Shown here: one piece after another, positions 1 to 8,277 of the stretch
Layout of the letters: each line of letters starts with the position of its first letter
Position numbering within the stretch: the stretch's first letter is position 1
Source: Microbacterium sp. MYb62
GTDB lineage: Bacteria > Actinomycetota > Actinomycetes > Actinomycetales > Microbacteriaceae
Direction of reading: 5' to 3'
DNA length: 64,000 nucleotides
Assembly (NCBI RefSeq): GCF_002979475.1
Contig: NZ_PCOY01000002.1
Coordinates: forward strand, 124,001-188,000
Notes under the pieces: model-generated
The model's database searches: none
The model's input: the letters and a program-made list of their open reading frames with translations, nothing else
Told to the model about the DNA's origin: nothing
Translations under genes and position numbers: made by a program

Positions 1-564
1 GAGCAGCGTCGCACCGCCATCGTGGACGCGGCAGTGCGGGTCGCGCGGCGCTCCGGACTGGCGGGCATCACCGCCCGTACCGTCGCGCTCGAGGTGCAAG
101 GATCGCCGGGACTCATCCATCAGCACTTCGCGAGCGTGACGGAACTGCAGGCGGCCGCCTGGCAGACCTACGTGGCCGAGCAGGTGGCGGGGTTCACGGA
201 GGATGCGCGGAACCCCACCGCCGATCCGATCCTCGAGTTCTTCGCCAACCACCTCGACCCCCGAGCGGCACCGGACCTCGGACTGTGGGCGGATGCGTGG
301 GCGCACGCCCTCCGTGTACCCGCCTTCGCACCCGCGTACGCCGACAGCCTCGACCTCGTCGCCGCGGTACTCCAGTCGTCGTCTCCCGGGATGGACCTCG
401 CAGAAGCGCGACGCTCCATGCTCCTCGCCGTGGCGCTCGCGGGCATGAGCCGTATCGCCCCCGAGCGCTACGCCCCTGAGCTCATCACCGATGTCGTCGC
501 CGACGCCGCGGGGCGGTCCGTCCGACGACGAGGCGACCGAGGTTCGGAAACTCCTGCCGACTGA
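1..564 (+). CDS. TetR-family transcriptional regulator (5' end outside window)
   Basis: Partial gene: the frame is open from base 1 and the N-terminus lies upstream. A GTG at 22 is unlikely to be the start because the frame continues upstream through EQRRTAIVDAAVRV, a typical first helix of a TetR DNA-binding domain. The helix-turn-helix is followed by a GLIHQHF segment that matches the YYHF-type end of TetR domains, with an alpha-helical ligand-binding half after it. It is probably a dimeric repressor that responds to an unknown small molecule. The C-terminal tail is rich in Arg and Asp and looks disordered. Family assignment is solid; target and ligand are unknown. Confidence 0.8.
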   Translation, partial: EQRRTAIVDAAVRVARRSGLAGITARTVALEVQGSPGLIHQHFASVTELQAAAWQTYVAEQVAGFTEDARNPTADPILEFFANHLDPRAAPDLGLWADAWAHALRVPAFAPAYADSLDLVAAVLQSSSPGMDLAEARRSMLLAVALAGMSRIAPERYAPELITDVVADAAGRSVRRRGDRGSETPAD

Positions 565-640
565 CCCCTCGTCGGTCCGCGGTGTCCGACGCCGCGGGGC
601 GACGGCGCAGCATTCCGCTCACGGGCGCCCGGTGCGGGCA

Positions 641-674
641 CAGAAAAGGCCCGGCTTCCTCGAGGAACCGGGCC
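641..674 (-). terminator. Rho-independent terminator of tRNA-Leu
   Basis: Inverted repeat with arms at 648-654 and 668-674 (GGCCCGG/CCGGGCC), extended by TTCCT/AGGAA around a short loop. On the minus strand it is followed by TTTT. It lies just downstream of the tRNA-Leu gene. Confidence 0.7.
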
Positions 675-716
675 ACTTTCACACACAGATCGGACGAATC
701 CGATACGCACATCCTG

Positions 717-799
717 TGCGCGAGGGGGGACTTGAACCCCCACGTCCTTACGGACACTGGCACCTGAAGCCAGCGCGTCTACCATTCCGCCACTCGCGC
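717..799 (-). tRNA. tRNA-Leu (anticodon CAG)
   Basis: Read on the minus strand, a 7-bp acceptor stem GCGCGAG (799-793) pairs with CTCGCGC (724-718). The anticodon loop is CTTCAGG, giving CAG. There is a long variable arm with a TGTCCGTAAGGACG hairpin, as in class II tRNAs, and a TTCAAGT T-loop. The discriminator base is A (717). CCA is not encoded. Length is 83 nt. Confidence 0.95.
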
Positions 800-1093
800 G
801 AGTGTCTCGTTCCGAAGAACTCAACTTTGCGAGGATATCACGCGATCCGCCTGCCGATGAAACCGGGGCGCCGTGCCCGGATTCCGACCGAAGCCTCCCC
901 GGTCGAGCGGAGGGTTCCGCGCCATCCGCCCGCCCATCGCCGTGTCCTCCGCCGGTCGCCGTCGGCCCTCCTCCACGGTTCTCCCGAGCTCCATGATCTG
1001 TGGACATTCACGGCCCCGAAGGCCCGATCGGCGGCGTTCCCCCAGGACACCTGGCTACGATGTGTCTACCAGTCGGCATGCCAGAGGAGCCCC

Positions 1094-1819
1094 GTGGGAC
1101 TACTTGACAGCTTTGAGAAGGGTCTCGAGCGCGCGGTCAACAGCGCGTTCGCGAAGACCTTCCGCAGCGGCATCCAGCCGGTCGAGATCGCTTCAGCGCT
1201 GCGGCGCGAGGCCGATACGAAGGCAGCCGTCGTGAGCCGCGATCGCATCATCGCCCCCAACAGCTACGTCGTGCGTCTCAGCGCCGACGACTCGGAACGG
1301 ATGCGCGGTCTCGGCGGCGCCCTCACGGATGAGCTGCACGCCCTTCTCACCAAGCACGCCAAGGCGCAGGGTTACAGCTTCGCCGGGCCGCTGTCGATCA
1401 ACCTCGAGTCGGACGAGAAGGTCGCCACAGGCACCGTGCGCGTGAGCTCGGGCACGGTCGAGGGCCGCGTCAGCTGGCAGGCCGTCGTCGACGTCGACGG
1501 CCGTCGCCACTCGATCTCCCGAGCCCGCACGGTGATCGGCCGCGGGTCGGACGCCGACATCACGATCGCGGATGCCGGATCGAGCCGCAAGCACGTCGAG
1601 ATCCTGTGGGATGGCGAGCGCGCCATGATGCGCGACCTCGGTTCGACCAACGGCACGAAGGTGAACGGTCAGAAGCTGCGTGAAGCCGCCCTCCCCACCG
1701 ACACCACCATCACGATCGGGCGCACCGATCTGGTGTTCCGCATCGTCCCCGTCGCCACGCCCTCGCGCCCCTCTCCGCGTGACGACGACGCGACCCGAGC
1801 GTTCGGGGCCCTCGGATGA
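1094..1819 (+). CDS. fhaA: FhaA: DUF3662 and FHA domain protein
   Basis: 241 residues from GTG at 1094, with GGAG about 6 nt upstream. The open frame extends further 5' but that stretch overlaps the tRNA region and has no domain. Residues 1-115 are the actinobacterial DUF3662 domain (opening LLDSFEKGLERAVN). Residues 145-215 are an FHA domain with GRG (149-151), SSRKH (163-167) and GSTNGT (183-188), the phosphothreonine-binding loops. In mycobacteria FhaA binds phosphorylated MviN/MurJ and PknB targets to regulate cell-wall assembly. It is first in an operon and its TGA overlaps the fhaB ATG by 4 nt. The tail ends DDDATRAFGALG and carries a Thr that could itself be phosphorylated (inference). 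Confidence 0.92.
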   Translation: MGLLDSFEKGLERAVNSAFAKTFRSGIQPVEIASALRREADTKAAVVSRDRIIAPNSYVVRLSADDSERMRGLGGALTDELHALLTKHAKAQGYSFAGPLSINLESDEKVATGTVRVSSGTVEGRVSWQAVVDVDGRRHSISRARTVIGRGSDADITIADAGSSRKHVEILWDGERAMMRDLGSTNGTKVNGQKLREAALPTDTTITIGRTDLVFRIVPVATPSRPSPRDDDATRAFGALG

Positions 1820-2343
1820 GTGAACTGGTCCTCCTCCTTCTCCGCATCGGGTTCCTCGTCCTGATGTGGTTCTTCGTGTTCGGCGTCGTGTACTCCCTCC
1901 GCGCCGACCTGTTCGGCGTGCGTGTGCGCAAGCTCCCCGCCGAGGCGACGGCAGGCGCACCGGCCCCGGCGCCGACCGCAGCCCCGGCAGCCGCTCCCGC
2001 GGCGAAGCCGTCATCGTCGCGCCCCTCGACCGGACCGGCGACGGTCGCGACGGCGAAGCGCCTGGTGATCACCTCGGGTCCGAAGGCGGGCCTGGAACTC
2101 CCGCTCGGTGCCGATTCGCTCACGATCGGCCGCTCCAGCGAGTCGGCGCTCGTGATCCGCGACGACTACACGTCCAGCCACCACGCGCGACTGATGCTGC
2201 GCGGTGACAGCTGGGCGATCCAGGACCTCGATTCCACCAACGGCACCTTCGTCGCGGGCCAGCGCGTCTCCGGCTCACCCGTGAACCTCTCGCTCGGCAC
2301 CCCCATCAAGGTGGGCGCCACGACCTTCGAGCTGCGAGCCTGA
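1816..2343 (+). CDS. fhaB: FhaB (FipA-like): membrane-anchored FHA protein
   Basis: 175 residues. An N-terminal hydrophobic helix (about 4-27) anchors it, an Ala/Pro-rich linker follows (45-75), and the C-terminal FHA domain carries GRS (105-107), SSHH (120-123) and STNGT (140-144). In mycobacteria the orthologue (FipA) links PknA phosphorylation to FtsZ and FtsQ at the septum. It overlaps fhaA by ATGA and precedes pstP by 7 nt, so it is almost certainly co-transcribed and coupled. Confidence 0.92.
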   Translation: MSELVLLLLRIGFLVLMWFFVFGVVYSLRADLFGVRVRKLPAEATAGAPAPAPTAAPAAAPAAKPSSSRPSTGPATVATAKRLVITSGPKAGLELPLGADSLTIGRSSESALVIRDDYTSSHHARLMLRGDSWAIQDLDSTNGTFVAGQRVSGSPVNLSLGTPIKVGATTFELRA

Positions 2344-2350
2344 CCCCGGC

Positions 2351-3655
2351 ATGGTCTTCGAAGGGTCGAGCGTCGCGATCTCCCACACCGGGAAGGTCCG
2401 CTCCAACAACCAGGACTCCGGCTACTCCGGGGCGAACCTGTTCGTCGTCGCCGACGGCATGGGCGGCCACGCCGGCGGAGACGTCGCCTCGAGCATCGCG
2501 ATCCAGCGCCTGGAGCCCCTCGACCAGCCGTACGCCTCGACCGAAGACGCGCAGGCCTCGCTGCAGGCCGCGGCGACGACCGCTGCCGGCGACCTGATCC
2601 GCGCCGCGAAAGACCGGCCGGAGCTCGCCGGCCTCGGCACCACGGTCAGCGCGATCATCATGGTCGACGAGTACGCGGTCATCGGCCACATCGGCGACTC
2701 GCGCATCTACCTGTACCGTGACGAGGCGCTGACCCAGATCACCGCCGACCACACCTTCGTGCAGCGCCTGGTCGACTCGGGCCGCATCACCCCGGAGGAG
2801 GCGCGCTACCACCCGCGCCGTTCCGTGCTCATGCGCGTGCTCAGCGACATGGACTCCGATCCCGAGCTCGACATGTTCGTCATGCACACGCAGCCGGGCG
2901 ACCGCTGGCTGCTGTGCTCCGACGGCCTCTCCGGCGTGGTCGACGAGCCTCATATCCTCAAGGCGATGCAGCTCGGTCTCGCCCCCGGCCGCACCGCCGA
3001 CAACCTCCTCAAGCAGGCGCTCGACGGCGGAGCACCCGACAACGTCACGATCGTCCTGGTCGATGTCGGCGGACAGCATCCGATCCACTCCGGCACGCCC
3101 ACGATCGTCGGGTCGGCCTCGAATCCCGACGGCGTCTACGTGCCTCCGGTCCGTCCGCCGCGCGGCAACTGGCTGCACCCGGTGCGTCAGGCCGCGAACG
3201 AGCCCAGCCACTTCGAGCCGGCACCCGAGTACCTCGAGGAGCTCATCGAGGAGGATCGCCGGCGCGCCAAACGTCGCCGTCTCGGCTGGATCGCCGGGGC
3301 GCTGGTCGTCATCGCGATGCTCGGCGTCGCCGCCTTCGCGGCGTACAGCTGGACGCAGACGCGCTACTTCATCGGTGCCGACGAGGACAGCGTCGTGATC
3401 TTCCAGGGCGTGCAGCAGAACATCGGCCCGATCACGCTGTCGACGCCGATCGAGGACACCGACATCCTCCTCGCGAATCTTCCGCCCTATCAGCGGGCCT
3501 CGGTCGAGCGCACGATCACCGCGCGCTCGCTGTCGGACGCGATGGCCATCGTCGACCGCCTCCGCGCGGGCGCCGAGGCGAACGCGATCGAGCAGACCCC
3601 GCTCCCCCTGCCGTCGCCGACGCCGAGCGACACTCCGGATGGGGGTGACGGATGA
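2351..3655 (+). CDS. pstP: PstP: PP2C-type Ser/Thr phosphatase
   Basis: 434 residues. The cytoplasmic PP2C domain (about 1-240) carries the metal-binding motifs RSNNQD (17-22), ADGMGG (34-39), GDSR (about 114), CSDGLSG (about 188) and DNVT (about 230). A basic RRRAKRRRLG segment precedes one transmembrane helix (about 312-333), then an extracytoplasmic tail ends in a Pro/Thr-rich stretch. It dephosphorylates PknA and PknB and their substrates. The order fhaA-fhaB-pstP-rodA-pbpA-pknA-pknB is the standard actinobacterial arrangement. Its stop overlaps the rodA start by 4 nt. Confidence 0.95.
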   Translation: MVFEGSSVAISHTGKVRSNNQDSGYSGANLFVVADGMGGHAGGDVASSIAIQRLEPLDQPYASTEDAQASLQAAATTAAGDLIRAAKDRPELAGLGTTVSAIIMVDEYAVIGHIGDSRIYLYRDEALTQITADHTFVQRLVDSGRITPEEARYHPRRSVLMRVLSDMDSDPELDMFVMHTQPGDRWLLCSDGLSGVVDEPHILKAMQLGLAPGRTADNLLKQALDGGAPDNVTIVLVDVGGQHPIHSGTPTIVGSASNPDGVYVPPVRPPRGNWLHPVRQAANEPSHFEPAPEYLEELIEEDRRRAKRRRLGWIAGALVVIAMLGVAAFAAYSWTQTRYFIGADEDSVVIFQGVQQNIGPITLSTPIEDTDILLANLPPYQRASVERTITARSLSDAMAIVDRLRAGAEANAIEQTPLPLPSPTPSDTPDGGDG

Positions 3656-5037
3656 GCACCGACGTCACGGCCGACACCAGCGTCATCAAGGCCCTCAAGC
3701 GCATCCGGATGCCGCAGAACCAGCGCAACCGCGAATTCTGGCTGCTGCTGTTCGCCTGTGCGATCAGCGGCGCCGCACTCACCCTGGTGCAGCTGGGCGC
3801 GCTCGGCGTGATCGACCCGATGATCCTCGCGATCGGCGGCGGACTCGCCGTCCTCGCCTTCGCGCTGCACTTCGTGCTGCGGTTCGTCGCATCCGATGCC
3901 GATCCGTTCGTGCTGCCGATCGCCACCCTGCTCACCGGCCTCGGCATCGCGATGATCTACCGCATCGACATCGCGTTCAAGAACACGGGGTGGGACGCCT
4001 ACTCGACCAAGCAGCTCGCGTGGACCGCGATCTCCCTGGCCGGCGCGATCGCCGTCGTCATCCTGCTGCGCAACTACCGCGTCCTGTTCCGATACACCTA
4101 CATCTTCGGTCTCGCCGGAATCCTGCTCCTGTTGCTGCCGTTCATCCCCGGCCTGCGCATCCCCGACGCGAACGCCGCGGTCTGGGTGTCGCTGGGTGGC
4201 ATGTTCGCATTCCAGCCGGGCGAGCTCGCCAAGATCTGCCTGGCCATCTTCTTCGCCGGATATCTGGTGCGTACGCGCGAGAGCCTGACCTCCGTCGGCA
4301 AACGCGTCCTCGGCATCACCTGGCCCCGGATGCGCGAGCTCGGTCCCGTGCTCGTCGTGTGGATCATCTCGCTGGGCATCATCGTCTTCCAGCGCGACCT
4401 CGGCACCGGAACCCTGATCTTCGGGATGTTCGTCGCGATGCTCTACGTGGCCACGGGCAAGACGAGCTGGGTTCTGATCGGACTCGCGCTCGTCGTCGCC
4501 GGCGTCGCGCTCGCGACGCAGATCCTCAGCTACGTCCAGGGCCGCTTCGTCAACTGGCTGTTCCTCTTCGACGCCGATCAGGTCGACCCCGACGGCGCGG
4601 GATACCAGCCCATGCAGGGCCTCTTCGGCCTCGCACGCGGCGGGCTCATCGGCACCGGCTGGGGTCAGGGCCGCCCCGAGGTCACCCCGCTCGCCCACAG
4701 CGACTACATCATCACCAGCCTCGGCGAAGAGCTCGGCCTGATCGGGCTGTTCGCGATCCTCTGCCTCTACATGGTGTTCGTCAGCCGCGGCATGCGCATC
4801 GGTCTCGCCGGTCAGGACGACTTCGGCAAGCTGCTCGCCACCGGGCTCTCCTTCACGATCGCCCTGCAGGTGTTCATCATGGTCGGCGGCGTCACCCGCC
4901 TGATCCCGCTGACGGGCCTGACCACACCGTTCCTCGCCGCCGGCGGATCCTCGCTCGTGGCGAACTGGCTCATCGTGGCACTGCTGTTGCGCATCTCCGA
5001 CGGCGTACGCCGTCAGCCGAGGGTGGTGATCGGCTGA
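3652..5037 (+). CDS. rodA: RodA/FtsW-family peptidoglycan glycosyltransferase
   Basis: 461 residues and highly hydrophobic, with ten or more predicted membrane helices after a basic cytoplasmic N-terminus. Family signatures include FQRDLGTG (near 246), the QPGELAK segment and the C-terminal HSDYIITSLGEELG, all typical of SEDS proteins. It polymerises lipid II into glycan strands together with the class B PBP encoded next, which starts 1 nt after its stop. Context in the kinase operon favours RodA (elongation) over FtsW (division). Confidence 0.93.
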   Translation: MSTDVTADTSVIKALKRIRMPQNQRNREFWLLLFACAISGAALTLVQLGALGVIDPMILAIGGGLAVLAFALHFVLRFVASDADPFVLPIATLLTGLGIAMIYRIDIAFKNTGWDAYSTKQLAWTAISLAGAIAVVILLRNYRVLFRYTYIFGLAGILLLLLPFIPGLRIPDANAAVWVSLGGMFAFQPGELAKICLAIFFAGYLVRTRESLTSVGKRVLGITWPRMRELGPVLVVWIISLGIIVFQRDLGTGTLIFGMFVAMLYVATGKTSWVLIGLALVVAGVALATQILSYVQGRFVNWLFLFDADQVDPDGAGYQPMQGLFGLARGGLIGTGWGQGRPEVTPLAHSDYIITSLGEELGLIGLFAILCLYMVFVSRGMRIGLAGQDDFGKLLATGLSFTIALQVFIMVGGVTRLIPLTGLTTPFLAAGGSSLVANWLIVALLLRISDGVRRQPRVVIG

Positions 5038-5038
5038 C

Positions 5039-6493
5039 ATGACCAAGGAACTCCGCCGCCTCAGCATCCTGATGCTCTTCATGTTCATCGCACTGTTCGC
5101 CGCGACCAGCTGGATCCAGGTCGTCGAGGCCGACAGCCTCGCCCAGAACAGTCACAACAAGCGCACCCGGCTCGACAGCTACGAGATCCAGCGCGGATCG
5201 ATCATCGTCGACGGCGTCGCCATCGCCAATTCGGTGCCCGCCGACGACCAGTACCAGTTCCAGCGCGTCTATGCGGATGCGCCGATCTGGGAGCCGGTGA
5301 CCGGGTACTTCAACCCGGCGCTCGGCTCGACCACGGGCATCGAGCAGGCGATGAACGCCGACCTCTCCGGCACCGGGTCGAACGCCTTCTTCGCCGAGGT
5401 GGAGCGCATCCTCTCCGGCCAGCCGCAGCGCGGCTTCAGCGTCGAGCTCACCCTGAACACCGCGGCGCAGCGGGCCGCGTACGAAGCCCTCGGCGACCTC
5501 AAGGGCGCCGTCGTCGCGATGGACCCGAAGACCGGACGGATCCTGGCGATGGCCTCGACCCCCGGGTTCGACACGAACCTGATGGCGACCCATGACGCGG
5601 ATGCCGCGAATGCCACGTACGACCAGCTGGTCGCCGACCCGAACAAGCCGCTCTCCAATCGCGCGATCGGCGGGGATCTCAATCCTCCCGGCTCCACGTT
5701 CAAGGTCGTCGTCGCGGCGGCGGCATACGCGAGCGGCAACTGGACGCCCGACTCGACCCTGCCGAACCCCGCCCTGTACACCCTTCCCGGTTCGTCCAAC
5801 CGCGTCTCGAACGCCTGGGGAGGCACGTGCGGCCCCGGAGAGACGGTCACGATCGCCGAGGCGATCCGCCTCAGCTGCAACATCCCGATGGCGGAGCTCG
5901 CGGTCGAGCTCGGCGACGATGCGATCCGGGAGATGTCCGAGAAGCTCGGCTTCAACCAGTCCTTCGAGACGCCTCTGAAGTCGACGCCGTCGAGCTACCC
6001 GCGAGCCCTCGATGACGCTCAGACCGCGCTGACCGGTTTCGGGCAGGGGCAGGTGACCGCGACCCCGCTGCAGATGGCCATGGTGTCTGCCGGCATCGCC
6101 AACGACGGGGTCGTGATGAACCCGCAGATGGTGGATTCCGTGATCGGCAACGACCTCTCGGTGATCCGAGCGTTCCAGGAGAGCGAGTTCGGTCGTGCGA
6201 TGGAGGCCGGCGTGGCGAACGACGTGACCTCGGCCATGGTCGCGAGCGTCGCTACGGGCGCTGCCCAGGGTGCAAGAATAGACGGGATCGACGTGGCCGG
6301 TAAGACGGGCACCGCAGAGAACGGAAACAGGCCGCACACGTTGTGGTTCACCGGCTTCGCGCCGGCGGACGACCCCGCGGTCGCAGTAGCGGTCGTCGTC
6401 GAAGACGGCGGCGGACAGGGACAATCAGGCAGCGGCGACACCATCGCCGCTCCGATTGCGAAGAAGGTCATAGAGGCGGTGCTGGGCAGATGA
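5039..6493 (+). CDS. pbpA: PbpA: class B penicillin-binding protein (transpeptidase)
   Basis: 484 residues. An N-terminal membrane helix (about 8-26) is followed by a short dimerisation-type region and the transpeptidase domain with STFK (219-222), SCN (279-281) and KTG (422-424), the three catalytic boxes in normal order. It cross-links peptidoglycan outside the membrane as partner of RodA. The length matches mycobacterial PbpA. The last bases overlap the pknA start (ATGA). Confidence 0.95.
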   Translation: MTKELRRLSILMLFMFIALFAATSWIQVVEADSLAQNSHNKRTRLDSYEIQRGSIIVDGVAIANSVPADDQYQFQRVYADAPIWEPVTGYFNPALGSTTGIEQAMNADLSGTGSNAFFAEVERILSGQPQRGFSVELTLNTAAQRAAYEALGDLKGAVVAMDPKTGRILAMASTPGFDTNLMATHDADAANATYDQLVADPNKPLSNRAIGGDLNPPGSTFKVVVAAAAYASGNWTPDSTLPNPALYTLPGSSNRVSNAWGGTCGPGETVTIAEAIRLSCNIPMAELAVELGDDAIREMSEKLGFNQSFETPLKSTPSSYPRALDDAQTALTGFGQGQVTATPLQMAMVSAGIANDGVVMNPQMVDSVIGNDLSVIRAFQESEFGRAMEAGVANDVTSAMVASVATGAAQGARIDGIDVAGKTGTAENGNRPHTLWFTGFAPADDPAVAVAVVVEDGGGQGQSGSGDTIAAPIAKKVIEAVLGR

Positions 6494-8232
6494 GGCCGAC
6501 GCAGGGTGTGTCGTTCGGTGGTCGTTACGAGCTGCAGTCGCGTATCGCGATCGGTGGCATGGGCGAGGTGTGGGAAGCGACGGATCACGTCATCGGACGT
6601 ACCGTCGCCATCAAGATCCTCAAGGACGAGTACATGGGGGACCCCGGGTTCCTCGAGCGTTTCCGGGCAGAGGCCCGGCACGCCGCACTCGTCAACCATG
6701 AGGGCATCGCCAGCGTGTTCGACTACGGCGAGGAGAACGGCAGTGCCTACCTCGTCATGGAGCTGGTGCCCGGCGAGGCGCTCTCGACCGTGCTCGAACG
6801 CGACGGCGCGCTGAGTGCCGACAAGACGCTCGACATCGTGGCCCAGACGGCCTCCGCGCTGCAGGCCGCTCACGCCGCAGGCCTCGTGCACCGTGACATC
6901 AAGCCCGGCAACCTGCTGATCACGCCCGACGGGCGCGTCAAGATCACCGACTTCGGCATCGCCCGCATCGCCGACCAGGTGCCGCTCACCGCGACCGGCC
7001 AGGTCATGGGCACCGTGCAGTATCTGTCGCCCGAGCAGGCGTCAGGACACCCGGCGTCGCCCGCGACCGACACCTACTCGCTCGGCATCGTCGCGTACGA
7101 GTGCCTGGCGGGCAAGCGCCCGTTCACCGGCGAATCGCAGGTGGCGATCGCGATGGCGCAGATCAACGAGCAGCCCCCGCCGCTGCCGCCGACCGTGCCG
7201 ATCCCAGTGCAGAACCTGGTCATGGCGATGATCGCCAAGAAGCCCGCCGACCGGCCCTCGTCCTCCGCGACGGTGGCGCGTGCCGCGCAGGCTCTTCGCC
7301 GCGGCGACCTGAACTCCGCGGCCATCGCCGTCCCCGCGATCGCGACCGGCGGCGTCGCCGGCGGCGACGATGCGACCCGCATGCTGACGGCCTCGGGCGA
7401 CGACGGCACGACACGCATCCTTCCCACCACCGCTCAGCTGCCCACCGAGGAGGCTGCTGCGGAGGAGAAGAAGAAGAAGAAGCGCAGCCCGTGGACGTGG
7501 CCGCTGATCGCACTGATCGCGCTGCTCGTGATCGTGCTCGGCGGAACGTTGTGGGCGATGCTGGCGAACCAGGGCGATGACGGCGCCGAGAAGCCGTCGA
7601 AGTCGCCGAGCCAGTCGGTGACGCAGTCCGAGACGCCGCCCCCCACCACCCCGACGCCCGAGGTGACGCGCGTCAACGTGAATGCGCTGAACCTGGTCGG
7701 CATGGACTGCGGCACGGCGACGTCCACGCTCAACGAGGCCGGCTTCGACAGCAGCATCAGCTGCCCCGAAGGCGACCCCGCACCCTCCGACGACAAGGTC
7801 GGCACCGTGTACCGCGTCGACCCCACCGGGAACGTCGAGACGACGCAGGCGATCACCCTCACGATCTACGCAGCCCGCGCCGCCCTGCCGACCCCGACCG
7901 ACGCCCCCACCATCACGGGCGAGCCGGTCGCCGGCAGCACCGTCACCATCTCCTGGGGCACCGGATTCACCTGCCCCAGCGGCACGACGCTCTCCGGCTA
8001 CGTCGTCTCGGTCCAGAACGGCACCTTCGTGTCGGGCGGCCCGAACTTCCAGCCGACGCAGCGCAACACGCAGGTGAAGGTGGCCGACGCCGCCGGTCAG
8101 CAGCTCATCGTCACCTACCAGGGCATGTGCTCGGGCGGCGACCAGCGCACCTCGGCCGCGTCGCCGCCGCTCTCGGTCCCGATCGTCGCCGCACCCGCCC
8201 CTGGGGACGGCGAAGACGGCGCCGACGGGTAG
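6490..8232 (+). CDS. pknA: PknA: Ser/Thr protein kinase with PASTA and a second extracellular domain
   Basis: 580 residues from ATG 6490, which overlaps the pbpA stop. The frame is open further upstream but that part lies inside pbpA. The kinase domain (about 12-270) has a glycine loop GGMGEV (22-27), Lys42, HRDIKPGN (134-141) and DFG (154-156). A juxtamembrane region carries DDATRMLT and DDGTTRIL (292-311), then poly-Lys, one membrane helix (about 337-359), one PASTA-like domain (about 394-460) and an Ig/FN3-like segment (about 473-566). Four extracellular cysteines (407, 425, 495, 547) suggest two disulfides. It phosphorylates cell-shape and division proteins. The extracellular architecture is richer than mycobacterial PknA, which lacks PASTA. 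Confidence 0.92.
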   Translation: MRPTQGVSFGGRYELQSRIAIGGMGEVWEATDHVIGRTVAIKILKDEYMGDPGFLERFRAEARHAALVNHEGIASVFDYGEENGSAYLVMELVPGEALSTVLERDGALSADKTLDIVAQTASALQAAHAAGLVHRDIKPGNLLITPDGRVKITDFGIARIADQVPLTATGQVMGTVQYLSPEQASGHPASPATDTYSLGIVAYECLAGKRPFTGESQVAIAMAQINEQPPPLPPTVPIPVQNLVMAMIAKKPADRPSSSATVARAAQALRRGDLNSAAIAVPAIATGGVAGGDDATRMLTASGDDGTTRILPTTAQLPTEEAAAEEKKKKKRSPWTWPLIALIALLVIVLGGTLWAMLANQGDDGAEKPSKSPSQSVTQSETPPPTTPTPEVTRVNVNALNLVGMDCGTATSTLNEAGFDSSISCPEGDPAPSDDKVGTVYRVDPTGNVETTQAITLTIYAARAALPTPTDAPTITGEPVAGSTVTISWGTGFTCPSGTTLSGYVVSVQNGTFVSGGPNFQPTQRNTQVKVADAAGQQLIVTYQGMCSGGDQRTSAASPPLSVPIVAAPAPGDGEDGADG

Positions 8233-8277
8233 CCTGTAGTTCCAGTTCAGTCACCGTAGTTTTCAGGGGGGTCATCC

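Noticed and set aside
491..1093. Long upstream extension of the FhaA frame
   Set aside because: It runs through the tRNA-Leu gene and its terminator; GTG 1094 has a ribosome site and begins the conserved DUF3662 domain.
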